Positions 34,755-64,000 of a stretch of DNA of 64,000 bases are shown here, piece after piece; the stretch's first letter is position 1, and each line of letters begins with the position of its first letter. A model generated the notes under the pieces. The model was not told the DNA's origin, made no database searches, and saw only the letters and a program-made list of their open reading frames with translations. A program made the translations under genes and the position numbers. This DNA comes from Manis javanica. Taxonomy: Eukaryota > Chordata > Mammalia > Pholidota > Manidae. The stretch covers positions 118,744,991-118,808,990 of the forward strand of contig NC_133166.1 in the NCBI RefSeq assembly GCF_040802235.1, read 5' to 3'.

Positions 34755-36020
34755 GCTTGTCTTCACAGTTACATATGTGATTTTGGACAGAGATGCCAAT
34801 GTAATCCAATGGGAAAAATAGTCTTTCTAATAAATGATATTGGAATACCTGGGTATTTATATGGAAAAAAAAACACCTCACACCTTACCTCCTACCATAC
34901 CTAAAAATTCATTCGAGATGTAAGACACTTTCATGACTTAGGGATAAGTAAAGGCTTCTTAGGTCACAGAAATCAATAACCATTTTTAAAAAGCTAGCCA
35001 GTTGGACTTCATCAAAATTTAAAACTTTGGCTCTTCAAGACACTGTTAAGAAAATGAATAGACAAACCACAGATTGGGTACAATTATAAAAATATTTGCA
35101 AACATATATCTGGCAAAGGACTGGTGTGCAGGATATATAAAGACTCCTACAATTCAATAATAAAATGACAACAGCCAAATTTGAAAATGGTCAAAAGACT
35201 TGACAGATGCTCCCCAAAGGAAGATACATGAAGGGACAATAAGCATATGAAAAAATAGTCCACATCATTAATCATCAGGGAATGCAAATCAAACCACAGT
35301 GAGGAACTAGTACATACCCACCAGAACGGCTAAAACCACAAGGACTGACACCACCAAATGCTGACAAGATCATGGAGCAACTGGATTTGTCATACATTGT
35401 TGATGGGAGTATAAAATGGTACGTCTACTTTGGGAAAATTTCTGGCAGTTGTTGCTTTTAAACTAGACATATACCTACCTATGACCCCACAGTTCCACTT
35501 CTAGGTATTTACCAAGAGAAATAAAAAAAATTGTTCACAAAAACACTTGTTTGTAATGTCTTAATTCATAATAGTCCATGCTGGAAACAGTTCAGGTGTC
35601 CATTAATAGAAGATTGAACAGAAGAGTCATTTAATGGAATACATATGACTCAAGAAAAAATAGGGACAAATACGATGTGGGCAATGACATAGATGAATCT
35701 CAAAAATATTATGTGGAGTGGAAAGCAGGCACACACAAAAGGATATTTACCGTATGATTCCATTTACATGAAATTCTAGAATGGACAAAACTAATCTCTG
35801 GTGGAAAAGAATCAGAGATGTGGTTGCCTGGGAGAGTGGGGAGGTATGTCATGAGGACTGACTGGGAAGAGCATAAGTGAACCTTCTAGGGTGATTGTAA
35901 TTTCTGTGTCTTGATAGGACTTTGGTATAAGCATTTGTCAAAACTCAGAAAATGAACACTTTAGTCTTGTACATTTCATTGTATGTAAATTTGAGTGAAA
36001 TTTAAAAACTTAAATGTCCA
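34755..36020 (+). mobile_element. Old 5'-truncated L1 (ORF2 end and 3' UTR)
   Basis: L1 ORF2 C-terminal and 3' UTR segments in order: gccagttggacttcatcaaa, ctacaattcaataataaaat, catacattgttgatgggagt, gttccacttctaggtattta. Heavily mutated. Confidence 0.75.
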
Positions 36021-36499
36021 AGTCTAGTTAATGATATGCATTCTGAAGTATTTAGAAGTGTTCTGATGTCTGTAATTTTCTTTGAAATGCATTGGAAAGT
36101 GGATTTGTGGGTGGAGAGGGAGGTGGAAAGATGGACAGATATGCAATGAATCAAGTAGAAAGTTAATGACAGAATCTAAGTGGATGTGCAGGTGTTCACT
36201 GTAAAACTCTTACAACATTGGTGTTATGTTTGAAATGTTTTATAATAAAAAATATATAAAATACATTTTAGGTACTTGTTTTTATAGTTACCTTTTTAAT
36301 TTTGGCAAGTGACACTATTGAGATGATTTTTCCATTTACAGTTGATATAAAGTTTTCTTTTAAAATTAATTCAGTTAATAAACAAAAAAGGAACTCAAGA
36401 AAGATAGTAAATAAATATTCATAGAGAGGGCACACAGATACAGCAAAGCGCACGATGGCACTGAGTGAACAGGCCAAGTCTAGGACAAGTGGGGTGTTG

Positions 36500-36640
36500 G
36501 GAAGGACACAAGTTCTAGGGGAACCTGGATTTAAATCTTGGCTTGCTGCTCCCTAGCTGTGTGACCATGGGCAAGCCTCCGTGGGTTTGGCTTTCCTCGT
36601 GTAGAAATGGGACACTGCAATCTCCTGTCGTGAGCATGAA
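36500..36640 (+). repeat. MIR SINE
   Basis: Direct MIR: acctggatttaaatcttggc, ctccctagctgtgtgaccat and gggcaagcctccgtggg. Confidence 0.7.
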
Positions 36641-37319
36641 CTAGAAGCCCAAGAAAGTAGCTTGGTAGGGCACAGGAAGTGTGACCTCCCTCCCTAAGTA
36701 CGAGAAAAGCAGAAGGCATTGCTAGCTGGGAAAACAGTTTGAAGGATACAACTGGGCAGCATATATGGGTGTGTTGGAGAGAAGAGGTGGGGAGAGAGTC
36801 TAGGAAGGTCCACCAGACTGAATGGGGAGTAAGACAGCAGCGAGAGCTAGTTCTGAGCACCCACACAGACGTGATTCCCAGCTATTTCTGCTTCTGCAGC
36901 TCATCCTCCTTGTGGGAAATGCAAGGCCAGCCCTCAGCAGGGATGGATAGACCTCGGTGCCCAGGGCTCTGGGGCCCTTGGGTAAAATGTCTATTTCCCG
37001 AAGCAGGCCTGGGTTTGGAGGTTTGCTTCTTTTAACATTCCAGGTCTTCCAGTGGCCCGGGCAGAGAACCAAGAGCTCCCTGCTTTCCAGCGTGAGAGAC
37101 TGACCTAACTCACTGAACCCCTTCTCCCCAGTCCAAGGGCATCTAGCCACCTGGAAAGCTTGGGACCAATCCTTTGAGCATGCTTTGAACCATTGGAACT
37201 AGGGGAGAAAAAACTCATCACAGCAAGAGGCCTATGAGGCCTCCAACTCCTGCAGACCCACAGCTCTTGTGTTGGGAAGGTTTGCTTTGAGATTTGCCAT
37301 CTCAGTGACACATCAATTT

Positions 37320-37800
37320 TTTTTTACTCATTTATTAAATAATTAGGAATGCTTTCTATGTGCCAAGTGCTGTGCCAGGCACTAGGGATATAAAAGTGAA
37401 AATAGGAGATCTAGTGCTTGTTCTAGTGGAATATAAAATCCTGTGTGTAGAGAGGCATTAATCAGAGAATCACTAGATCGATTTAAAACGGAGAGGTTAG
37501 GGAAGCCTTCTCCAAGGAAGTGGCACTTGCCCTGAGATCTGACAGAGGATAGAGGTGAAGAGGGAAAGAGGAAAGAACTTCTGGGCAGAAGGAACCACAT
37601 GTGCAAAGGTCCTGTGGTGGGAGGGTTTGTGGAGAGGGTGGGAGGTTGAAGGAACATCGAAGATGCTGGAGCATAGAAATGGAGAGACAGCCTGGCCAAG
37701 ATAAGACTGACGATATGGGCATCCCACCCAAGAAAACTCCTTTTTTAAGGTCAGTGGGCTGCCACTGAAGGGTTTTAAGGAGATGGAAGCCATGGTCAGA
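37320..37800 (-). repeat. L2 LINE fragment
   Basis: ctatgtgccaagtgctgtgc, caggcactagggatataaaa, gggaagccttctccaaggaa and ggaaccacatgtgcaaaggt follow reverse L2 order; same family segment as 6905-7370. Confidence 0.7.
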
Positions 37801-40330
37801 ATGGTGTATTAGAACACACCGACTTCAGGGCTGCAGGTAGAGAACAGATTCAAGGACACTGCTGGTGTCCGATGGCTGCAGCAGTTGCCCTACTCCTAGA
37901 CCTAATTCTTAAGCCTAACTTGCTTTGCTGGTTCAACCCCCTTTCTCCTCAGCAGCTATCTCAAAGCTATTTTGAATAATAAATAGGATGCAAGCCTTTA
38001 ATATGACCCTGTCCTGAGTTCCTTTATCCAGGGAAAAGTTTTATTGGGCCTTTCTTGGCCAAAACTTTCCTTATATCTCATCTTTTCTATTTGGGATGTA
38101 GATTTATCAACCCTGGAAGTCCAGGATTTCTGGATTTTATTTCATTACTACCTGAGCACCAGGTAATTCTTTCCTGAGCTCATCCCTTCCTTGGAAATCC
38201 TCTCCAAATGCAGACAATAATAGCCAACATAGATGACTAGTCTTGGGCTTTTCAACCTCTGTCCTATGGACTGCTAGCTTGGAAAGCATGTGGGCTACCT
38301 CCCAAGTTACAGCAGACAATAGTTCTACAAAACGCTGGAGCTACTGCCTATCACAGATCTCTGACTTTTTGAGGGTTCTCTATCAGTTTTTTGGTCACCT
38401 CACCCACACCCAACTGGTAAGCCAGCGGCACCATGGGCACATGACTCAATTCCCCTGGGCCTATTTCTTTGTTGGCAAAATGAAGATAACTGTACAACCT
38501 ACCTCATAGGGCTGCTACAGGAACTGAGCGAGTCAGTGCATCAACAGTGTTAGCCCAATGTGTGGTCTGGAATAATCCCTGAATGTCAGCTGTTATGTGC
38601 CTGTTCAAATGGTAGAGGTGGAATTACATGTGTTCATATGAGACTGATAATAGTAAGTTCATAAGTATCTGATATACTAAACAGCCACCTTTTTAAAAAA
38701 AATTAATCCGGGGGACAGGATACTTATTCATGCTGGTTAGTCAGTGTTTTTTTTTCTCTATAAGCAAATCTACCGGGGAAGCCTAATTACCACCTCCATG
38801 AGAATAACAAATCACCCCAGAGCTTGGTGGCTTAAAATAATAAGCATCCATTTAGCTGAAGGGTCTCTGGGTTGGCAATTTGGACTGGGCATGGCTGGGT
38901 AATTCTTCTGGTCTGACTGGGCTCATTGCCTTCAGCTGACTTTGGCTGAGGCAAGAAGGATAACTTGGACGCGTGTCTTTCATCCTCCAGAAAGCTAACC
39001 TGGGCTGGTTTTCAGGTGGCAGCAAAGGTACAAGAGCTCAGGCAGGCCCAAATGCTTTTCAAGGCTCTGCTTGCTTCATGATTACTGACATCCCTGGCCA
39101 AGGAAGGCCTTGGCTGCCCCGAGTCAGGGTGGAGGACCCTGCAAGTACATTGCCAAGGGCACAGATACAGGGGTTAGGAACCTACCAGTCATAAAATGGA
39201 CTGGTAAGTAAGGGTGAATTCAGGACCAGGGAAGTAATTTCTATGATATGGTAAGTAGGTGTCTTGGTGTTCCATGGTCTGGCGTCCCCATCCCTTCTGT
39301 GGGGTCAGGCCTGTCACACAAGGCTGGAGGTACTGAGGGGCATGGACCAATCTTCTCTTCTCATTACTGATCCCTTCTGCAGAGACCCTCGGGGCATGGG
39401 CCTATCCCATTCACCTCTGTGTCTCCTGGGTCTGGCACTGGGCCTCACACACAGTGCCGGATAGATAACCTCTGCCTAGGAACCAGTGAAATAGAGTGCA
39501 GAAAAAACAGTGAGTTCCTCAAGGACAGCCAAGATACATTCTTCTGATCCCCAGCTCTAGCGAAGGTCATTACAGTTTATCTTTCAAATTAGATTTCTGA
39601 GCATCACTTTTCCTTTTTGGACCAAGCCAAATGCCTATTTCTACATGCACAGGAAACACAATATCTAGTGCAACATCTACTAAAACCTTCTCACCTCTGC
39701 ATGACCCTGTTGAGAGGGTGGGAGCCAAGAGAAACAAGTGAGCATCCTGTCCACAAGGGACCTGGCGTCAGGGCCTCTGGCCTTCCAGGGCCCTGGCCCT
39801 AGCTTGTCAGCAGAAGTGCTGGAGCCAGTGGCTGCAGTGGGAGTTTGGGCAGCTACCCTGGAGACCCTGGAATGGGGTTCGCATGGTCTTCCCAACCAGC
39901 TGCTTCCAGCTCTGGGCCAGCCTCTGTCTTGGAGGGAAAAGGATGGACAGTGACAGAAAGACCCAGAAAGCCTCAGACCTCATCTCTGTTGCTCAAGGAC
40001 AAAATCTTTGAAGCAAGGCAGAGTGTGAGCCTGGCCCTCTGGCATCCCACCAAATCCAAAGGAAGTGTGTCTGAACTCCACACCATCACCTGGGGAACCT
40101 GGTTGCCCCTGCTCTGCGTGGAGGGCTCAGGTGCTTCACCTGGAGCTGCTGAGGCTGGGACCACATTCCTGCGCGAGGCAGCACCTGGGAGTCCTATGGG
40201 GAACCCAGAGGGTCTCTGCAAAGCCCTCCGCACAGCAGAACTCCAGGGACCAAGACAGGACCCAGGACGGGAGGTCAGCAGCAGGAGAGTAGTGATGAGG
40301 GCTTTCATGTCCTGAGACATGTGAGGCTTA
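37800..40330. other. Intergenic, mixed old repeats
   Basis: A MIR-like segment lies near 38440-38600 (ccatgggcacatgactcaat, acctcatagggctgctacag). An unassigned dispersed repeat lies near 38770-39180 (aacaaatcaccccagagctt, ggtggcttaaaataataagc). No exon is recognised. Confidence 0.5.
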
Positions 40331-40334
40331 GGGG

Positions 40335-40490
40335 GGCCCCCACCTGGCTTCCAGTTCTAGTTCTACCACTTCCCATCTGTGACTTCAAGCAAGTTGTTTG
40401 ATCCACCAAACCCCTTTCTGCGCACCTGTAAAAGGGGAATGGCAATTGTACCTGTCTCACATTATAGCTGAGGATCCTGACATGCATGAC
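40335..40490 (+). repeat. MIR SINE
   Basis: Direct MIR: ggcttccagttctagttcta, ccatctgtgacttcaagcaa and cacctgtaaaaggggaatgg. Confidence 0.65.
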
Positions 40491-42559
40491 TTCAGTTAGT
40501 CCTTACATCCACACTTGAGGAGAGGTTCCCGTCCTTTCTTCTTAGATGACACAAAAGTGTGGAGCAGTTCAATGGGCCCAAGTCAGCAGCTAACAAATGG
40601 CGGACCCAGGATTCTAACTCAGGTCTGATTCCCCAAGCAGCTGCCCTGCTCCATTTCCCCTCGTGTGTTTCAGGGCATCACCAAATGTCAGCATTTCATT
40701 AAATACTAAATGAAAAAAATCTGAAATCCACTGAGAAGCAAAATGCACATCTCTACATTGCATTTAAAACTAAATGCTGTGATGGGTAGTTACCTAAAAT
40801 ATGTTAACCTTGCACTTATTAAAGAGAACATTCTCTTCCTTGGTGGGATTATCTGGGTTCAGGCAAGATCTGGGACCCAGAAAAAGAATTTAACTCTTTT
40901 GCAGTGAAAGGTTATAAGGGGGTACATTTCCAGCTTCAACTTTTCTATAATATACCCTAAAATGTCAAAATGCTGACAGACATGTTTTGTTATGCTCAAA
41001 GAGCACTACTTGCCTTAGGCCACCCATCCCACCAATGTCATTTTATCAGACTGGGGACGATGCTGACACTGTCCTTACCAGCGAGCTCATGAGGAAACTG
41101 AGGTGCCACAGGCGGCTTACTGGAAGCCAATTAGCAGCAGCATGACACCTACAGGATGGCAAGTCCACCATCCTCAGATATGAGAGGCTGTCCTAATAAG
41201 GGGGACTGTCAGCTCAAAAGTCACCCAGACCTGCTTGCCACTCCCAGCTGCCTGAGTTTCCATATTATGGCATCTTCTTCATTGTCTAGCCACAACAGTG
41301 GCAGATAGACTGAAGGATAACTGCGAGACTCTTAGATCTCCCATTGGCATCTCTTCCTCTGGTGATGTTTAAAAATATGAACCAGGTTTGTACCACTGCC
41401 ACCCTGGCTGTCCCTGAACACAGACCAGATGCCTCCAGATAAAGCCCAAAGCCAGTGAGAGGTGCCTCTACAATGACGCCCAACACACTCCATCTAAGGC
41501 ACAGAGCTTAGGCAAAAGGTGTTTGGCTTAAGGATTCTGAAGACTTAAAAAATGATTGAAATGATGGGGAGACAGCCTTTACTGACCGTTTGATGTGTCA
41601 CACAGGAGCCCATGCTCTAGTACTCGCGAGACCACTTCACATGGGTCAGGGCAGGGCACGACACTTCCCCACCCGGTGCTGGTCTGAATGAGGTCAGTGA
41701 GCAGGGATGTGTCAAACTGAGAGGAATGAGTCTAGCTTCTGTTCAGCACAGACCCTTGGAGGGCTGCTGGTCCTTGCTATATGTTTATTAATTTGTAAAA
41801 AATGCACTGTGGCTGGCCTAGTTTCATTTAATGCCTAATAAAGGGAAAAACTGTTTACATAGCACCCCTGGGTCTGACACTGAGCAGCTGAAGTTAGCAA
41901 GATCCTTCAATTTCGGAGATGACACAACCCAGCAGCCTGGGAAGAAAACAGTTCCTTTAAAAGCACGCCATTCCCAGGTGAAAGGGGTAGCAGCTGAAGA
42001 TTATGTTAAATTAGACAAAATCAGGGCAAGGTAAGATGAAACCACAGGGGAAAAAGCCCAAATGCATACTTGACTACTGGAGCTTGACTACTGGGGCTGG
42101 TTGCGTAAACGTCCAGGATAGATGGGCAAGTCACTGCCCAATTTGTGTGCACTCTGTACAGTACAGATCTCTCTCTATATAAACTCTCTGCCTGTTTAAC
42201 ATTCTCCCCACAGTACATCAAACGAGGTCCGAGAGAATGGCCAGACTCTGCGGTACACTCCCAGGGTGACGTCTTCTCCTGTCCTGCCTCTGCCTCCCAG
42301 TTGTCACTCCCGTTCCTTGCTTAGGTGAGCGAGCTGCAGATTTTTCCATCAAAGGTCTTGTCACAGCGTCTGTTTTCTCTCCAGGCTTCACTGGTTGGTG
42401 AGATACCCCATGGTTCTCTAACGGGCCGGCTTTTCTACCTGCTGACCAGGCCGCCCTGCAGAGCTCAGGTGACCTTGCTGGCATGCCAGCAACTGTGTTA
42501 GGAGACAGGTTCTAAGTCTCAGGCTAGGCCATGATCAAATGCTGACACCAGTACCTACC

Positions 42560-42730
42560 GAGAGCTGTGTGCTGGGGACCGGTAAGAGCTTTACGCACTC
42601 TCGCATCTCATCTCCACGAGCGGTTAAGATAGGGAGTGTCCTCACCTCCAATTCAGATGAGGAAACAGAGGTTCAGGCCATTTATCCGGCAGGTAAGCAG
42701 TGGAGCCAGGATTTGGACTTGTAACCAGCG
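42560..42730 (-). repeat. MIR SINE
   Basis: Reverse MIR: aagagctttacgcactctcg, cagatgaggaaacagaggtt, gtggagccaggatttggact. Confidence 0.7.
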
Positions 42731-42879
42731 CCTACACTGCTTCCTCACTTACGAGCTGCCCTAGGCAGCCAAGTGCTTCCAATGGCAGCTTCCTGCTCGT
42801 ACATGACACACAGGTCATCTGTTTCCTTGCCACAGCTTTTCAAAGCATGGATGTCTACTAAATACCCACCGGAAAAGCA

Positions 42880-43085
42880 GCATATTCTAGAAGGAAGTTC
42901 ATGAGCTTTGGAGGCAGTTTAACCTACAAGAGGTTGGCTCTCTGGCTCTCTGACTCAACAGCTACTTGTTCTTTGACAAATTACTCTCTCTGAGCCCACT
43001 TTGTCATCTACAAAACAGGTGTGACACTGCTCGTCAGTAGGGGTACTGTGAGGCTTTAATACGACCACGTACGGAAAGGCTGGTT
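42880..43085 (+). repeat. MIR SINE
   Basis: Direct MIR: catgagctttggaggcagtt, actctctctgagcccacttt, gtcatctacaaaacaggtgt, gtactgtgaggctttaatac. Confidence 0.7.
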
Positions 43086-44174
43086 TTCTTCTCTCCTTAG
43101 CCTGAGACACCAAAAGGCAAGTGGGACCATGAAGAGGCTACGCAGGAACTGTGCAGCTCAACAACGATGGAGGCCTGTGCTTCCTGCCTGCCTGGGTCCC
43201 TTGTGATCACCAATCACCTGCTTACCAGTCCGGGCCTGCCTTCTTCAGGGCCACACCATGACCGGTCTAGGACGTGGCAGGTCTGACTGGATCACAGCTG
43301 AGGAGAAGATGCCTTCAGTGAGACCACCTCCAGGCACAGAGAGGTCTTCTGGCCCCAGGGCTCAACACTCCAACTAATTCATCCTAGCATGACACTTCTT
43401 ACATGTCACTACTTTGTCAACTAAAATAATTGTGGAAGACTGTAAAATACAGAGAACATTCGCTCTAGTTTTTTGTATTTTACATGGAAATGTCCTTATA
43501 TTTACATGGAAATAAACTATGACTATGACCTGGTAAAACTCTAGAAACACATGACTGCGGATTATACTAGACAATTAAAATAGTTGTTTGAGGGTTGAGG
43601 AATTGTGATTTTCCTTTTAAAAATATTCTTTAGTATTCAATTATCTTTCCGTTTTCAAAGTGAACGTTTTAAGAGAAAAATCTGAGGAGGATACAGGCAC
43701 TTAGGCAGCCTGCCCACACCTTCCTGTCAGCTGCCCTCATTGTGCCTGCGGTGCCTTTGAAGGATTCAGCTGGGGGGGAGCCTGCACCAGCTTGCCTTGG
43801 CAGAAAGGGCCTTCCTGGGTTGGAGAGGACAAATTTCCCTTGCATAAAGCCCAGTGAGGCTGTACAGCGCCTGCAGCTGGCCGCCTCTTCGCTGAACACT
43901 CTGGCTGAAGCAATGGGCTAGCACAGTGGCTTTCCCTACAGCGCCCTCTTGTGGCAGAGAGCACCGACGACACCGACAGGCTGCTTCTGAGGCTTAGAAT
44001 GGAACAAAAGTGTTAGAATGAGTCCTACTGAACATTTATATGTCTTGACAGAGAGGAGGACTCGTCCTCAGAGGGAGGACACATGCTCTGGGGGGCTGCA
44101 TGTCTAAGAGAAGCAAGGAAGTCAAGGCTGGCACCTATCCCAACTGGGCTCTGTGGCAGACAGCGATGCACGGC

Positions 44175-61241
<17,067 letters not shown>

Positions 61242-64000
61242 CTGAAACATACAAACCACATCTTTTTAGCAAGTGACTGATACTGAGGCTGATACTGTCC
61301 TTACTTTACGGTTTAGTAAACTGGAGGCTCAGGGAGATTAAATAACTTACCAAGGTCACCAAAGAGTAACTGCAGTTAGGACTAGAAACCTGCCCTAACT
61401 ACAAACATGTTTCTAACCACTGCCTTTCCAGAAAATCTCCTGCAGAAACATTTTCTCCTTCCTTTGCAATATAGTTTTCTTCTAATATGGTTTGTATTCT
61501 CTTCATCTGCCTGTATAAAATTTGAGTATACAGTGATGGCATGGCCCCTAATCCTCCAGAGGCTCCCATAGAGAAGGACAAAAATAATCAGGATGTGATG
61601 AGAAGGTGGTGACAATAGCAAGATGGCAGAAGAGGAAGCCCCCACATGCTCCTTCTTCCATGAAGAGACCAACTCCACATGAAGAATCTCCAACTGGGCT
61701 GAATGGTGAAGAGTTTTCCTTGTACAAAGCCAGTCCAAAAACACTGGGAGAGGTGGCTCTTTTTTTCAAACATGTGGATCCCAACACAAAGTTGCAAGAA
61801 TGCAAAAAACAAAACAAAACAATACAGAAAACAGAGAAACATGACTAAATCAAAGGAACAAAATAAATCTCCAGAAACTGACCCTAAAGAAACAAAGGTA
61901 AATGAATTACCTGACACAGAATTCAAAATAACTGTTATCAAGATGTTCGATGGGCTCAGGAAAACAATGAGTGAACAAATTAGAATGTCAACAAAGATAT
62001 ATTAAAAAGAAACAAACAGAAATTCTGGAACTGAAAAATTCAACAAGCAAAAATAAAAATTCACTACAGGGGTTAAACATTGGACTTGATCAAGCAGAAG
62101 AATCAGTGAACTCAAACACAGGTAACTTTAAATTACCCAATCAGAGGAAGAAAGAGAAAAAAAGAACAAAAAATGATGAAGTACACCCAAGGGATGAACT
62201 ACTAGGAGGACATCACCAAGCAGACCAATATAAAGGTTAGGGAAGCCCCAGAAGGAGAAGAGAGAAGAGGCAAAAAGCTTATTTGAAGATATAATAGCCA
62301 AAAGCTTCCCAAATTTGGGGAATGAAATGGACATCTAAACTGAAGAAGCCCAACGGATCCACAGGACACAAGACAGTAACACAGAAGCATATGAAAGCAT
62401 AAAACTCCCTGGTTAAGGTAAATATATGACAAATACAGAATACTGTAAAAGTGGTGCATAAGTCACTTTAAATTTTGCTACATAAGTTAAAATACAAAAA
62501 CATAACAAGTAACTATAAAAATATGCAAATGGAGATACGATATAAAAAGATGTAATTATGACAATACTAAGGAGTAAGAGCAGTTTTTGTATGGGATTGA
62601 AGGTAAAGCGTTGTCATCTTAAAACAAATTATGTTTCATGTAAGCCCCGTGGTAACCATGAAGAAAACACCTATAGAAGATACACAGTAGAAAATGAGAA
62701 AGGAATCAAAGCATGTCTCTACAAAAAAAAAAAAAGCAATGAAGCACAAAAGATCACAAGAGGAAAAGAAAGACACAAAAGCTACATGACAGACAGAAAA
62801 GAACAAATGATGATACTAAGTCCTTCCCTCCTGGTAATTATTTTAAATGCAAATGTTTAAACTCCTCAATCAAAACTCTAGAGTGGCTGAATAGATTAAA
62901 AAAAAACAAGATTCAACTATATGCTATTACAAAAGATTCATTGTAGATGTAAGGACGAAAGTGAAAGGATGAAAAAAGATATTCTATGCAAAATGGTAAC
63001 TAAAAATGGTAACTAAAAGAGAGCAGAGATAGCCCTACTGATATCAGGCAAAATAGACTTGAAGCCAAAAACTGTCAAGAGATAAAGGCATAATATAACC
63101 ATAAAAGGGCCAATTCACCAGGAAGACATAAATTAGAAATATATGAGCAACCAACATCAGAGCACCTAAATATATGAAGTAAACGTTGACAGAACTGAAG
63201 TGAGAACTAGATTTCAATACCCCACTTTCAGTAATGGATAGAACATCCAAACAGAAAATCAATAAAAAAACAGAGAACTTGAACAACACTATACACCAAA
63301 TGGACCAAACTGATATATACAGAATATTCCACCCAACAGCAGCAGAATATACACACTTTTCAAGTACTGGGAACACAACAAGTCTTAACAAAATTTTTTT
63401 TTAAGTCTTAACAAATTTAAGAAGATTGAAATCATACAAAGTATCTTCAAACCACAATGGCCCTAAACTAGAAATAGCAGAAAGAAAACTAAAAACACAC
63501 GAAAATTAAACACACCTTCACTCTTTAACAACCAATGCTTCAAATGAGTCAAAGAAACCAAAAGGGAATTCAGAAAATATCCTGAGACAAGCAAAACTAC
63601 AACACAAAAAAAATTATGAAGTGCAAAAGCAGTACTAATAAGTTTTCAGTGTGAAACGCCTATATTAAAAAAGATCTTACGATACCATACGAAGCCGTGA
63701 TGTTACCGAAGACTGGAGAACACAGAGTTAAGAACAGAGAGGGGCGCCCAGGGGCGGTACAGTCGGCTCCACCTGGAAAATAGGTGAAATCTGAATTGGG
63801 TCTCGCACGAAGACCGATGATAAAACGACATTACCAGACAAGCACACACGAGTCAGGAAAGAATGGTGCGACCTAAGTTCCCTACGCTGCAAGATCTACC
63901 TCTCCTTGGGTCTGCCCTTGCCCGGGGCTGTCAGGCATTGGACGCTCCGGGTGGTCTCCATGACTGCGGAGGAAGACGAGTTAGTCCCCACTATGGCTTG
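61242..64000 (-). other. SDHAF2: SDHAF2 intron 1 (partial)
   Basis: Contains an old plus-strand L1 from about 61595 to 63640. The last 360 bp (63641-64000) is unique-looking, with increasing CpG content toward the end, as near a promoter. The sequence expected for coding exon 1 was not found on the minus strand. Confidence 0.6.
61595..63640 (+). mobile_element. Old L1, 5' end through early ORF2
   Basis: agcaagatggcagaagagga is a typical L1 5' signal. ORF1-like sequence follows (gacacagaattcaaaataac, gaaattctggaactgaaaaa), then early ORF2 (atggataaaa-like gtggctgaatagattaaaaa, ccaattcaccaggaagacat, cacacttttcaagtactggg). The element is 3'-truncated near 63640 and full of stops. Confidence 0.7.

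Larger units (their letters stand above)
22760..44100. other. Intergenic region PPP1R32-SDHAF2
   Basis: About 21 kb in which no conserved exon was recognised. It is filled with MIR, L2, MaLR-like LTRs, old L1 fragments and two solo ERV LTRs listed separately. Human has a gap of about 35 kb here, also without a protein gene that I recall. The SDHAF2 3' UTR must begin at its right edge; its poly(A) site was not found. Confidence 0.6.

Noticed and set aside
63738-63775. gagaggggcgcccaggggcg resembling a carnivore tRNA-Lys SINE start
   Set aside because: Only the first dozen bases are similar; the SINE body and A-rich tail do not follow, and no other such SINE was seen.

Overview
This is mammalian genomic DNA. 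It has widely spaced multi-exon genes with GT-AG introns, a CpG-island promoter, and ancient MIR, L2 and MaLR repeats with abundant L1. Three protein genes are recognisable, all on the minus strand: LRRC10B (about 2.4-3.3 kb), PPP1R32 (also called SAXO4 or C11orf66; 15.06-22.1 kb) and SDHAF2 (44.2 kb to beyond the right edge). From memory this is the human 11q12.2 order, read in reverse. I saw no Alu, rodent B1/B2, carnivore tRNA-Lys SINE or ruminant Bov repeats. The 3' UTR of the youngest L1s resembles the L1 I associate with pangolins (Pholidota). The species call is an inference of moderate confidence.

Layout. 1-2.4 kb: LRRC10B 3' side and intergenic DNA. 2.4-3.7 kb: the single-exon LRRC10B CDS and its GC-rich promoter, which carries a perfect RFX X-box and a possible divergent plus-strand first exon. 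3.95-14.7 kb: intergenic, with MIR, L2 and old LTR remnants. 14.75-22.75 kb: PPP1R32, with twelve coding exons resolved to the base (423 codons plus stop), a poly(A) signal and a tandem pair of X-box-like motifs upstream. 22.8-44.1 kb: intergenic, with two solo LTRs of one endogenous-retrovirus family, old L1 fragments and a 73-bp L1 insertion with a perfect 17-bp target-site duplication. 44.2-61.2 kb: SDHAF2 coding exons 4, 3 and 2. Intron 3 is about 16.5 kb and holds a nest of L1, LTR and DNA-transposon insertions. 61.2-64 kb: SDHAF2 intron 1 with another old L1. The first coding exon is not in the window.

Biology. SDHAF2 is the mitochondrial assembly factor needed to attach FAD to SDHA, and is a housekeeping gene. 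PPP1R32 is a cilium/axoneme-associated PP1-binding protein. LRRC10B is a little-studied leucine-rich-repeat protein. RFX-type motifs near PPP1R32 and LRRC10B suggest, but do not show, a shared ciliary regulatory programme.

The most unusual structure is in PPP1R32. A 133-bp block holding the end of exon 8, its strong splice donor and part of intron 8 is duplicated almost perfectly into intron 6. This places an intact GTGAGT donor 45 nt downstream of exon 6's weaker GTTAGT donor. Its use would extend exon 6 in frame by 15 codons with no stop.
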